A DNA stretch of 64,000 nucleotides, from positions 287,227 to 351,226 of the forward strand of contig NZ_WFLM01000001.1 of assembly GCF_009208775.1 (NCBI RefSeq). The letters are read 5' to 3'. The position numbers and the translations under genes are program-made. This document shows positions 18,168 through 27,075 of this stretch, one piece after another; position 1 is the first letter of the stretch, and each line of letters begins with the position of its first letter. This DNA comes from Silvanigrella paludirubra. Its GTDB lineage: Bacteria > Bdellovibrionota_B > Oligoflexia > Silvanigrellales > Silvanigrellaceae. Under the pieces are notes generated by a model. It worked only from the letters and a program-made list of their open reading frames with translations, had not been told where the DNA came from and searched no databases.

Positions 18168-18768
18168 AAAAATATATTTTTTATCTGGTGACGGAGCTGC
18201 TACACAGGTTCAGTTACCTTATCAAGATGATACTTCAAATGCGAATGGTTACATTAATGATGTAACCGATGAAGGAGTGATTCAAACTCCAGGTATTCAA
18301 TATATTGGTTTTAAATTACACAAAGAAGAATTTTTATTACCAATGTCACTTGTTCGCGAAATTATCATGTTAACTACAATTACTTTTGTGCCTGGTGCTA
18401 AATTTTTAATGGAAGGTATTATTGCACTTCGTGGTGAAATTATGCCTGTTCTAAACCTGAGACGTTTTTTAAAGTTTGAAAGAGGTAAGGCGGACTCAAC
18501 AACACGTGTGATTATTTTACAATGTGATTATGGTGGTTTTGGAGTTATCGTAGATGATATTACCGAGTTTGTAAGGTTACAGCCGACAGAAGTGGAATCT
18601 ATACCCCAAAACTTTTTTCCAGCTGAATATCGAATATTAGCTGGGGTATCTAGAGTTGGGGATAGAATTCGTGGTATTATTGATCTTGAAAAAATTGTTG
18701 CTGAAATGACTTTCGATCTAAAAGAGGAATCTGAAAATGGTGGAGAAGAATCTTCTTCAGATCATTAA
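18148..18768 (+). CDS. cheW: CheW-like adaptor protein
   Basis: Adaptor that couples chemoreceptors to CheA. The CheW domain spans about residues 50-200, with the characteristic segments YIGFKLHKEEFLLPMSLVREI, GIIALRGEIMPVLNLRRFL, and GFGVIVDDITEFVRLQP. An acidic, poorly conserved N-terminal stretch of about 45 residues precedes it. The start is taken as the GTG at 18148, inside the cheA 3' end, but a later start is possible as no clear ribosome site is seen. The C terminus is acidic and serine-rich. It overlaps the following lipoprotein gene by 32 bases, so cheA, cheW and the next two genes form one tightly packed operon. Confidence 0.9.
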   Translation: MLHYQIKKIYFLSGDGAATQVQLPYQDDTSNANGYINDVTDEGVIQTPGIQYIGFKLHKEEFLLPMSLVREIIMLTTITFVPGAKFLMEGIIALRGEIMPVLNLRRFLKFERGKADSTTRVIILQCDYGGFGVIVDDITEFVRLQPTEVESIPQNFFPAEYRILAGVSRVGDRIRGIIDLEKIVAEMTFDLKEESENGGEESSSDH

Positions 18769-19087
18769 AATAATTTTGTTATTAACACTCTTTTTTTCTT
18801 GTGAAAAAAAAACTAGGATTGTTGAAATTAAACTTCTTATTCTTACACCAAATAATTATTATGATTTTCCTGTTGTGCTTTCGGGAAAAATTTATGATGT
18901 TGGACCAGGTGGATTATGGTTTATATTAGAAGATAAAACAGGTTATATTCAAGTAACAACAGAAAATATTACAAGTAGTATTCAATGTATTCAAAAGGGA
19001 AATCAAATTTCTATTTTAGGAAAACTGTTGCAATTTAAAGGCCATAAATATTTTTCATACTCATCAATGCTGAGGTGTGGTAATTGA
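18737..19087 (+). CDS. Small lipoprotein with predicted OB-fold
   Basis: A 116-residue protein with an N-terminal hydrophobic segment ending in LFFSC, a lipobox-like sequence, so probably a periplasmic lipoprotein. The rest reads as a five-strand OB-fold by pattern: LSGKIYDVGPGGLWFILEDKTGYIQV then KGNQISILGKLLQFKGHKYF, similar in spacing to tRNA_anti-like or bacterial OB-fold proteins. Its function is unknown. It overlaps cheW by 32 bases and the next lipoprotein by four (TTGA), which places it inside the chemotaxis operon; a role near the envelope with that system is possible but unproven. Confidence 0.6.
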   Translation: MVEKNLLQIIKIILLLTLFFSCEKKTRIVEIKLLILTPNNYYDFPVVLSGKIYDVGPGGLWFILEDKTGYIQVTTENITSSIQCIQKGNQISILGKLLQFKGHKYFSYSSMLRCGN

Positions 19088-20646
19088 AATTATTAATATT
19101 CATATTAACTATTTTATTTACTTTATCTTGTAGCAAAAATTCTTCAAAAGAAGGAAAGCAGTATTTTATATTTTTAGGAATTCCAAATAAAGGAGTTACT
19201 GTATATAAAGTTACAAAAAATAATAATAATAAAAAAATATATTACCCTTTAATGAGATTATCTACAAATACAAAAATATTGCTACCAGTTGGAACGTATT
19301 TATTAGCAAATGAATGTAGTTCATATGAATTTTTTAATGATGGTGTAAAAGAACAAAAAGTTGTTTTAAGTAAAGTTAGTTTGCAATTTCAAAACAAAAA
19401 TAAGAATGATTCAAATTCTAATCCTATAAACGAAATAAATAATAATACTCATTTTGAAAATTTAGTAGGAAATACATATAATAGTTTTTGCTATGATCCA
19501 CTTGACGGTCAAGAACATTGGTTCACAAATAAATCTGAGTTTGATATTTTGCCAGGGAAAAATGTAATTTCTATATCTGGAAGAAATATTGAACTTAATC
19601 TTCATCCATCCTTATTTTCAGACAAAAAAATATCTCTATGGCCATTAACACTTTCTTCACCTATAAATACAGATTCTAGTAAATATTTTTCATTGCCATT
19701 AGATTTATCTCCTAATGAAAAAAAATTCGTTATTTCATCTCCTGTTAATGGGACAATTTGGCTTCAAAGCGGAAGATATCAAATTGAAGTTAACGGAAGT
19801 AAAAAAATAATAAGTATTAAAGATTTTTCAAATTATGAGATAAAGCTTGGCGTAATTCGAATTGTTTCTCCGAAAAACTTTCCTATTGAAGAAAGATTAA
19901 AAGCAGGTGGACAACCCATCTTTGCCTATATCAATGAAAAAGTTTTATTTCGTTTAAACACGGATTATCCTGTTTTTCCAGGAAAATATAGAGTTACTTT
20001 AGAAGGTACTGAAATTGAAAAATATGTAGATGTTACAGAAAATCAAGTAAGTGAAGTAAAAACAAGGGGGGCACTAGTAATATCGCCTCCTTGCTTAGAA
20101 AAATATGATAAATGTCATCCTCCTTCTAGGATAACAATTCATATAAATAGAATGCCTTTTGTACTCATGACAGTCATGACAGATATGCCTTTTCTTGTTT
20201 TTGATCAAAAGTATGAATATGGGATTGAAGGAATTAAAGGTATATTTAAAAATTTAAATGCATCAGAAGAATCCGTTAAAACAGATAAATTGGGTCGAGT
20301 TAAAATTAAATGGGAAATTCGTTATACATCTGGAAACATAAAAACTGATTTTGTTAGATTTGAAGCAAAAAGTGCAAATGTATTTGGAAAATCTATTGAT
20401 CTTATGTTTTTTAAACCAGATGAAATTTATCTTCCAGAAGGAGATTTTTGGCTAAGTTATTTTGTAGGAGATCAAAATTTAGTATTACCAAAAACGAGAT
20501 TTGATCTTTCCTTAGCAGGGGGCGCAACAAAGGAAATTGTAGTCCCAATTTATACGCAAAAAGCACCTGAAGGCCAGTTTTCTGAGAAAAATAAAGATAG
20601 TTCTGCATTTTCAACAAAAACAACATTATCTCCTATTAAAGACTAA
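19084..20646 (+). CDS. Large lipoprotein of unknown function in the che operon
   Basis: A 520-residue protein starting at TTG (19084) within the stop of the previous gene, with a clean lipoprotein signal (FTLSC at residues about 12-16). The mature part is rich in beta-strand-like stretches, with repeated short segments such as SGRYQIEVNGS, FPGKYRVTLEGTE and PEGDFWLSYF that look like related immunoglobulin-like or PEGA-like modules binding surface ligands. PEGA-type segments are common in surface lipoproteins. I recognise no enzymatic motif. Four-base overlap with the OB-fold gene indicates translational coupling. A short AT-rich hairpin follows the stop. Confidence 0.6.
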   Translation: MKLLIFILTILFTLSCSKNSSKEGKQYFIFLGIPNKGVTVYKVTKNNNNKKIYYPLMRLSTNTKILLPVGTYLLANECSSYEFFNDGVKEQKVVLSKVSLQFQNKNKNDSNSNPINEINNNTHFENLVGNTYNSFCYDPLDGQEHWFTNKSEFDILPGKNVISISGRNIELNLHPSLFSDKKISLWPLTLSSPINTDSSKYFSLPLDLSPNEKKFVISSPVNGTIWLQSGRYQIEVNGSKKIISIKDFSNYEIKLGVIRIVSPKNFPIEERLKAGGQPIFAYINEKVLFRLNTDYPVFPGKYRVTLEGTEIEKYVDVTENQVSEVKTRGALVISPPCLEKYDKCHPPSRITIHINRMPFVLMTVMTDMPFLVFDQKYEYGIEGIKGIFKNLNASEESVKTDKLGRVKIKWEIRYTSGNIKTDFVRFEAKSANVFGKSIDLMFFKPDEIYLPEGDFWLSYFVGDQNLVLPKTRFDLSLAGGATKEIVVPIYTQKAPEGQFSEKNKDSSAFSTKTTLSPIKD

Positions 20647-20718
20647 ATAAGATCTTTTTTTTATGAAAAAAGAATGTTAATTAAAATTGTAAATATTTTA
20701 TTGGTGATTCGAGGATTT

Positions 20719-21849
20719 ATGAAATTTGACAATATTTTAAAGGAAATGTTTTCTAGGGTTATTTTTCAGCTTTATAAAGAATACGATCATATTTGTTATC
20801 AATATAAATTAAAACTAAAAAAGCCTATGATTATCATTGAAGATTTATCAGCAACATGGGGAACTTGGAATTCGCAAAATAAAATTATAACTCTTTCTTC
20901 AAAACTAATTTCTGATTATTCATGGGATATTGTTTTAAATATTTTAAAACACGAAATGGCTCATCAAATCGTTAGTGAAATATTTTTAGTTAATGAAAAT
21001 CATGGAATCTATTTCCATAAAGCTTGTGATCTTATAGCGCTTCCAAAAGATTATCGAAAATCAACATTAAATATGGAAGACAAAATTTCACATTGGAAAA
21101 ATTCAAACTTTGAAGTAGAAGATCAAAATATTTTAAGAAAAGTAGAAAAATTATTGAGTTTAGCGCAATCAGCTAATGAAAATGAGTCTTTGTTAGCCAT
21201 GGAAAAAGTGCAAGAAATATATTCTAAATATAATATAAAACGAATTCAAGATAATATAAATTCAGAATATTGTACTTTAATTATAAATTTTAAAAAGAAA
21301 GTTGTGCCTAGTACTTATATTTATATTTCCTCTTTAATTCAATCTCATTATTTTGTAAATGTGATATACTCTGATTTATATGATCCTTTATCTGATGAGT
21401 CTCATAAAATCATAGAAATAATTGGAACAAAACAAAATGTTTTAATGGCAGAATTTGTCTTTTATTTTTTAAAAGAACGTATAAATTCTTTGTGGGAAAA
21501 TTATCAAAAAATAAATTCTGTCCCCAATAGATATAAATTATCCTACCAAAAAGGTATTTTAGATGGATTTCAAAATAAATTAAATAAAATACAAAGTGAC
21601 AAAGTTAAAAATTTAAATTCGAATGAAATGAGTAAAAATAAAATTATGCTTATTTTGCAAAATGAAGATTTAAAATTAAATTCATTTACCAAAAATTTAT
21701 TTCCAAAATTAACTAAAAAAGGAGCTACTTCAAATAAAGTTTATACTTCATATTTTGATGAAGGTAAAAATGAAGGAAAAAAAATAATTTTAAATAAACC
21801 AATGAATGAAAGTACAAATAAAAATAATTTATTAAAATTATTAATTTAA
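20719..21849 (+). CDS. SprT-like metallopeptidase domain fused to DUF2786
   Basis: The N-terminal part carries an HExxH zinc motif (HEMAH, H78-H82) within LKHEMAHQIVSE and a later histidine (NHGIYFHKACD), as in SprT/wss-type proteins; the region from about residue 130 (ILRKVEKLLSLAQSANENESLLAM) matches DUF2786. SprT-DUF2786 fusions are seen in phage and bacterial genomes; the role may involve DNA-protein crosslinks, but this is not established. The ATG at 20719 with GAGG four bases before is preferred over one 45 bases earlier, which would add an unmatched tail. The last 60 residues are lysine- and asparagine-rich. Moderate confidence. Confidence 0.65.
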   Translation: MKFDNILKEMFSRVIFQLYKEYDHICYQYKLKLKKPMIIIEDLSATWGTWNSQNKIITLSSKLISDYSWDIVLNILKHEMAHQIVSEIFLVNENHGIYFHKACDLIALPKDYRKSTLNMEDKISHWKNSNFEVEDQNILRKVEKLLSLAQSANENESLLAMEKVQEIYSKYNIKRIQDNINSEYCTLIINFKKKVVPSTYIYISSLIQSHYFVNVIYSDLYDPLSDESHKIIEIIGTKQNVLMAEFVFYFLKERINSLWENYQKINSVPNRYKLSYQKGILDGFQNKLNKIQSDKVKNLNSNEMSKNKIMLILQNEDLKLNSFTKNLFPKLTKKGATSNKVYTSYFDEGKNEGKKIILNKPMNESTNKNNLLKLLI

Positions 21850-22154
21850 TATTTATTGTTTGATAAATTTCTAAAATCACAGTTATTACAAAGTAATTTA
21901 CTATAAGTATTTTCATTGGTTAAAAATTCAAAAGATTCTCTAGAGTAATTAAAAAAGGGATAAAAGGATAATCCTCAAACTTTCATATTTAAATCATTAT
22001 TTTTTTTATAACTTTAAAATAATAATCTAAACGTACAATTGAACATAGATGAGTTGTAGGAACTTCTACTATATCAACACAAAATTTCAGAAAATTCTTC
22101 ATCATTTATTACTTCAAAAAAGGAGTCTATATAAATCTGCAAATTAAAATAGAT
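21846..22154 (-). pseudogene. Decayed gene remnant of unknown origin
   Basis: On the minus strand, three overlapping fragments in different frames read like protein. Each is open, with few stops, but they need at least two frameshifts to join: a first fragment with IDSFFEVINDEEFSEILC, a second with VDIVEVPTTHLCSIVRLD, and a third ending in LLCNNCDFRNLSNNKY before a stop at 21846-21848. The last part carries a CxxC pair. No single frame covers the stretch and no start is visible, so a gene has decayed here. The evidence is pattern only, and AT-rich noise cannot be excluded. Confidence 0.4.
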
Positions 22155-22354
22155 TCATTAAAAAATTATATAGCTATAAATTTACTTAAAAATCTCATAT
22201 GAAAAAATCCTTATATAATAGAGCAATAAATAAATAAATTAATTTCTATTTTTATTTTTTAAAATATACGGTTTTTAAATATTAAAAAAGTATATTTCGT
22301 AATATTTAACAAAATATACTTTATATAAAACTATTTTTACTGAATTTTGGGATT
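21850..22354. other. AT-rich intergenic stretch
   Basis: About 500 bases between the SprT/DUF2786 gene and the first four-cysteine gene. Apart from the remnant above there is no intact gene or RNA that I can support; the part from 22155 to 22354 is low-complexity A/T. Confidence 0.5.
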
Positions 22355-22813
22355 TTACTTTGTAAAATCCCAGTTTGCACATGGAAGTAAGCCATTTGTA
22401 TATTGAGTGTGAGCTAAATAAGATTCACCTTCAGTAACTTTATAAACAGGATAATTAGATAAAGTTAAATTTAAACTAATATTTGAGGAAATAAAGTCAA
22501 TTCGATTATTATCATTAGTATTAATTTTAAAGAAATAGTCTAATCTGCTTGTACGATAAATAGTACCAACATTGTAAGAAACACAAACGCTGTCACCTTT
22601 ATTTAATTTATCTAAAAATTTGTCACCATCACCAAGAGTAGAAGGTGTGCAGCCATTTTTTGAACAAACTGTAAAACCACTAACTTTATTAGATGCATTT
22701 AAATACAAAAAATGAATTGAAAAATTTGAATCATTTTGATCTTTGTTTGTAGCAAATGCTGAAATGCTTATTAATGATAATAATGAAACTACTATACTTT
22801 TATTTAATAACAT
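22355..22813 (-). CDS. Small secreted four-cysteine protein (paralogue 1)
   Basis: 152-residue protein with a Sec signal peptide (hydrophobic core, cleavage near SAFA-TN). The mature part has a C-x4-C pair (CSKNGC), a single Cys in SVCVSY, and a last one in LPCANW, which would give two disulfides. Its layout and several segments (KKGD/NKGDxxCVS, repeated aromatic strands) match the neighbouring gene, so the two are paralogues. It resembles a small beta-rich exported protein; no known family is recognised. AAGGAA lies upstream of the ATG. It is read in the same direction as its paralogue, 51 bases after it. Confidence 0.6.
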   Translation of the reverse strand: MLLNKSIVVSLLSLISISAFATNKDQNDSNFSIHFLYLNASNKVSGFTVCSKNGCTPSTLGDGDKFLDKLNKGDSVCVSYNVGTIYRTSRLDYFFKINTNDNNRIDFISSNISLNLTLSNYPVYKVTEGESYLAHTQYTNGLLPCANWDFTK

Positions 22814-22864
22814 TTTAAATTCCTTTTTGAAACTACTTAATTATTTTTCTTTAATATGTGATTT

Positions 22865-23290
22865 TTAATTAAAATCGCAAGGTCCTTTGCCCCATGTAAC
22901 ATTATTCATTGCATATGATAATGTTTCAGATGAAAAATTAAATTTAGGACTCAAAAATGTGCCCCAAAAACTAATAACTGAAGGTTCGTCATTTGTTTTA
23001 ACAAATTTATAATTAGATCTAACTACACCGCCTGTATTAATTCCACCAATTACACTAACACAAATAAAATCGCCTTTTTTTGCGCTTAAAACTCTTTGAG
23101 TGAATGCTCCTTGAGTTGAATGACAATCGTTATTTAAGCAAACATTAGCTAAAAAAGCAGTTCCAAAAACAAAATTAACAGCAACATTATTATTATTTTC
23201 TTCTGTATTGTTTATTTCATTTGCAAAAGTGGACACACTTGATAAAGCTGAAATACAAGAAATTGCTAATAGTTTATTTAATATTTTCAT
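22865..23290 (-). CDS. Small secreted four-cysteine protein (paralogue 2)
   Basis: 141-residue protein with a Sec signal peptide (MKILNKLLAISCISALSSV, cleavage near TFA-NE). The mature part has the same four-cysteine plan as the next gene: CLNNDC, then FICVSV, then GPCDF at the end. The ATG at 23290 is favoured over a longer form because AAAGGAA precedes it and the signal peptide starts there. The two proteins share layout but little sequence. Function unknown; such pairs may act as secreted effectors, inhibitors or adhesins. Confidence concerns the reading frame rather than the function. Confidence 0.6.
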   Translation of the reverse strand: MKILNKLLAISCISALSSVSTFANEINNTEENNNNVAVNFVFGTAFLANVCLNNDCHSTQGAFTQRVLSAKKGDFICVSVIGGINTGGVVRSNYKFVKTNDEPSVISFWGTFLSPKFNFSSETLSYAMNNVTWGKGPCDFN

Positions 23291-23697
23291 AATAAATATT
23301 TCCTTTAAGTAAAAAACCATAACCAAAAAAATCAGTTATTCTTGTTAAGTAATATTTTTTAAATAGTCAATATCTATTTAATATAATTTTAATTCATGTG
23401 TAATAATAATATAAAAGTATAATTTTATTATAATTTGTCAAAAATGATTTGTAAATTTAACTTATTTTTATGAATTAATTATGTAACATATAAAATTATT
23501 TTATTATTAAATAAAAAATTTATTTTTAATTTTTTGATTACAAATAATAAATAATTTAATAAATGATTGTTATTTTATTAAATTTTACAATTTATTATTA
23601 TCATTATTTAAATGTCAATAATTAAATAAAAGATATTTATGAGGTTTTGTATGTTTTTTTTAAGTAATATTAATGATATAGAATTATTGCAAGCTAA
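23291..23697. other. AT-rich upstream region of the four-cysteine pair
   Basis: About 400 bases, nearly all A/T, between the paralogue pair and the end of the E1 gene. A weak dyad at 23588-23612 resembles a Fur site (about 14 of 19 matches) but this is within the noise for such composition. No gene seen. Confidence 0.4.
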
Positions 23698-26199
23698 TTA
23701 GAATAACTCTTGCTGTTCCTTGTATGGCTCGTTTCCTTCATTTTTTAAAGACATGGCGCCCTGTACTTTTTTATTCAAGGGAAATAATTCTATATATTTT
23801 TTAGGTTCTCTTTCTTGCATAATGCGATAACAAGTTTCAACCATATGCTCTATTTGAGGTTTACAATAATAATCCCCATCTCTCCCATAGGCGCAGCGAT
23901 TTTCTTTTGCGGATAATGTTCTTGGCATGCAGTCAAGATAATGAAATGCTTTGTTTTTTTCTAGGGTTTGTTGCATCATGTAGGCACTTGTTCCGCCTGG
24001 TAAATCTTCATCAAAAAATAAAACGGCATTTGTCTTTTTAATAGATTCTAAAATGGTGGATGTTAAGTCAAATGGAATGAGGGTTTGAATATCTATTACT
24101 TCAACGGAAATTCCTATTCTTTCAAGCTCCAAAGCGGCATCACATGCAACTTTACAGCAAGCACCATAGGTCACTACTGTAATATCATTCCCTGTTTTCA
24201 AAATTTCAGGTTGCCCTAAACAAACTGTAAATTGACTTAAATTATCTGGGATTTTTTCTTTAAGACGATAGGCATTTAAAACTTCTATTACTAACGCAGG
24301 GTTGTCAGATTGAAATAAAGTATTATACATTCCCGCAGCTTGAGTCATATTTCTAGGAACACAAATATACATGCCTCTAACTGAACCTAAAATCATAGAT
24401 AAAGGAGATCCTGTGTGCCAAATGCCCTCAAGGCGATGACCTTTTGTTCTGATGATAACCGGAGATTTTTGTCCACCAGCGGTTCGATAATGCAATGTGG
24501 CGAGATCATCTGAGGCTGTTTGTAAGCAATAGAGAAAATAATCCAAGTATTGAATATCGACTAGGGGGCGTAAGCCTCGAATGGCGGTACCAATCCCTTG
24601 GCCTAAAATAGTTGCTTCGCGAATTCCGGTGTCGGTAACTCTAAGATCTCCATATTTTGCATTCAGCCCCTCAAATACTAAGTTTACATCTCCTAATTTT
24701 CCGACATCTTCTCCAATTACAAAAAATTTTGGATTATTTAAAAATAATTGATCAAAACACTTTTGCAAAACAATTCTTCCGTCAACGGATTCTGAATTAT
24801 GGGAATAAACAGGATCTATTTTAGGAATATGAAGAGGCGATTCTTTTGATTCACTATAGAGTTTATTTTCATAAAGTTGTGAATATTTTTTTGAGAAATC
24901 GGTATAAAAATTTAATAATAATGTTTTTTCTTGAGACTCTTCATTCGATAAGGAAACAATGGCTTTAAATAAATTGGAATGTAATACTCTACGATTCGAA
25001 GTTACAGAGTTTTCAATATTAAAAATGCAATTTTGAATTTTGTCAATTTGTTTTGTGTTTTTTAGGACTTTATTTAAAATAGACAAAGCATCATTAAATT
25101 CTTTTTTAATCGGATTCATTAATAATTCCCAGGCTTGAGCCCTCGATTTTTCTACATGAATTCGTTCTTCTTCATCAATATCATTTAATTTATTTAGTGA
25201 AGCAATTTTTGATTTCACAATCCAATCACGAAATTTCTTTATACAGCAATATTCTTTTTCCCAGTCGAGTCTTTCTTTTGATTTATAACGTTCGTGGCTT
25301 CCACTCGTAGAATGTCCTTGGGGCTGTGTAATATCAATAACATGAATTAATGCGGGTTTGTGTTTTTGTCTTACTTTTTTTGAGGAGTCTAAATAAACTT
25401 CGCAAAGTTTTAAATAATCCCATCCTTCAACTTGATATATATCTATTCCTGTTCCTTCTTTATCAGATTGAAAACCAGATAAAGCTTTTGAAATTGAATT
25501 ATTTACTGTTTGTAGGCTTCTAGGAACAGAAATTCCATATCCGTTATCCCAAACAGACATCAGTAAAGGAACTTGTAAAACACCTGCAGCATTCATTGTT
25601 TCAAAAAAAACACCTTCAGATGTAGATGCATCTCCAATAGACCCAAAAACAATTTCATTACCGTTTTTTGAAAAATTTGATGATATTTTCTCTAAAGATT
25701 TTTCGTTACGATAAAGTTTTGAAGCATAAGCGAGTCCTAGCATACGACTCATTTGGCCTGCAGTAGGAGAAATATCTGAGATAGAATTTTTCATGTTTAA
25801 TTGATTTTTAAACATTCCATTTTCGTCTAAAAGGCGAACTCCAAAGTGTGAGTTCATTTGTCTTCCGCCAGAATGCGGATCATTGTTTATGTCAGGATCA
25901 GCATACAATTGTGAAAAAAATTGTGTTACATTAACATTCCCAAGATACATTTCAAAAGTTTGATCTCTATAATAACCCGTTCTAAAATCTCCATTTTGAA
26001 AAGCCCTTGCTGCGGCTATTTGTGAAAGTTCAACACCGTCACCAAATATACCAAAGCTTGCTTTTCCTGTCAGAACTTCTTTTCTGCCTAGTAAACTTGC
26101 AAATCGACTTCGGATTGCTAAACGGTAATCTGCAATAATTTCTTCAAAAGTAAAAGAATACTTTCCATTTGGAGATTTCATAATTCGGGTTGTTTCCAT
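23698..26199 (-). CDS. Fused E1 alpha/beta subunit of 2-oxoacid dehydrogenase
   Basis: Thiamine-diphosphate enzyme that decarboxylates a 2-oxoacid (probably branched-chain or pyruvate) and transfers the acyl group to the lipoyl E2. The first half has the E1-alpha TPP motif (GDASTSEGVFFETMNAAG.. with NGYGIS), and the second half (from about residue 480) the E1-beta motif set: FVIGEDVGKLGDVN, REATILGQGIG, and a terminal transketolase C domain (VVTYGACCKVACDAALE). Alpha and beta are joined by a region of about 100 residues. A similar fusion is known in other bacteria. Strong ribosome site AGGAGTG. E2 and E3 genes are not in the window. The exact substrate is undecided. Confidence 0.9.
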   Translation of the reverse strand: METTRIMKSPNGKYSFTFEEIIADYRLAIRSRFASLLGRKEVLTGKASFGIFGDGVELSQIAAARAFQNGDFRTGYYRDQTFEMYLGNVNVTQFFSQLYADPDINNDPHSGGRQMNSHFGVRLLDENGMFKNQLNMKNSISDISPTAGQMSRMLGLAYASKLYRNEKSLEKISSNFSKNGNEIVFGSIGDASTSEGVFFETMNAAGVLQVPLLMSVWDNGYGISVPRSLQTVNNSISKALSGFQSDKEGTGIDIYQVEGWDYLKLCEVYLDSSKKVRQKHKPALIHVIDITQPQGHSTSGSHERYKSKERLDWEKEYCCIKKFRDWIVKSKIASLNKLNDIDEEERIHVEKSRAQAWELLMNPIKKEFNDALSILNKVLKNTKQIDKIQNCIFNIENSVTSNRRVLHSNLFKAIVSLSNEESQEKTLLLNFYTDFSKKYSQLYENKLYSESKESPLHIPKIDPVYSHNSESVDGRIVLQKCFDQLFLNNPKFFVIGEDVGKLGDVNLVFEGLNAKYGDLRVTDTGIREATILGQGIGTAIRGLRPLVDIQYLDYFLYCLQTASDDLATLHYRTAGGQKSPVIIRTKGHRLEGIWHTGSPLSMILGSVRGMYICVPRNMTQAAGMYNTLFQSDNPALVIEVLNAYRLKEKIPDNLSQFTVCLGQPEILKTGNDITVVTYGACCKVACDAALELERIGISVEVIDIQTLIPFDLTSTILESIKKTNAVLFFDEDLPGGTSAYMMQQTLEKNKAFHYLDCMPRTLSAKENRCAYGRDGDYYCKPQIEHMVETCYRIMQEREPKKYIELFPLNKKVQGAMSLKNEGNEPYKEQQELF

Positions 26200-26347
26200 A
26201 GAAACTCACTCCTATAAACTTTGATATAAATGCATTATCCCAAAAATATGGGATTGCTTTTACATACACATATATGAGAGAATTAAAAAAATCTACCAAT
26301 GAGCTTCTTTTTTTAAAAAGGAGTATCTAAACATTTTTAGGAATAAA

Positions 26348-27052
26348 ATGAAAAATATTTTAATTTTATGCATATTTTTGATGGTAAATTTTTGTATATA
26401 TGCGGAATCAATTACACCTCCATCTACATGTAATTATATGCAAATTGATGGATTTCTATATGATTATCAATTGATATTGTCTGATAATTCAAAGAGTTCA
26501 GGAAATACATATCAAATATTTACAGGCAGGCCTGCAATTGGATTTTGTTTTCAAATAAATGACATAAATATTCGACCAAATATTGCTTTGAATCCATATA
26601 ATTCTTCTACAGAAGGTTCACTTTTAATTGGCAAAGAATTTTATAAAAAATTGGAATTAGGACTTTATGGTTTAGTAAACAGCAGTCAAAAAACTCTTGG
26701 AGAAGGTAATAATTTAAATGAAACTTTAGAATCTAATTTTTTAATTGGGCCATATTTTTTTATTTATCCAAATTTTAATGATGAGGATTTATTTGAATTA
26801 TTCTTTAGAATCGCTTATGAGTATGACATAATTCAAAATACGGTTAATAACTCTACAACTCTTATGACTAAAAAAGCAGGGGTAAATATTGCCACTCGAT
26901 TTTTATATGGCAAAAAATTAAAAGAGCATTTAATTTATTCACCAAATATTGAATTTATTTATTCTTATACTATAGATATGGTTGGTGGCAATATAGCAAA
27001 AAACTTAATAGAAACAAAAATTTTACCAATATCATTTCGCTGGGAGTTTTAA
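26348..27052 (+). CDS. Exported protein, probable outer-membrane beta-barrel
   Basis: 234 residues with a clear Sec signal peptide (cleavage near IYA-ES). The mature part alternates hydrophobic and polar residues in strands (for example GFCFQINDINIRPNIALNP, KLELGLYGLVNSS, NFLIGPYFFIYPNF), and ends in WEF, an aromatic C terminus as in proteins assembled by the BAM complex. No family is recognised. The AGGA ribosome site is close to the ATG. It is 23 bases ahead of the racemase-fold gene in the same direction, so the two may be co-transcribed. Confidence 0.6.
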   Translation: MKNILILCIFLMVNFCIYAESITPPSTCNYMQIDGFLYDYQLILSDNSKSSGNTYQIFTGRPAIGFCFQINDINIRPNIALNPYNSSTEGSLLIGKEFYKKLELGLYGLVNSSQKTLGEGNNLNETLESNFLIGPYFFIYPNFNDEDLFELFFRIAYEYDIIQNTVNNSTTLMTKKAGVNIATRFLYGKKLKEHLIYSPNIEFIYSYTIDMVGGNIAKNLIETKILPISFRWEF

Positions 27053-27075
27053 ATTAAAATAAGGGGTTATTTAAA

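Noticed and set aside
23588..23612. Fur-like dyad upstream of the secreted pair
   Set aside because: About 14 of 19 matches, and 300 bases from the start; this is expected by chance in such A/T-rich sequence.
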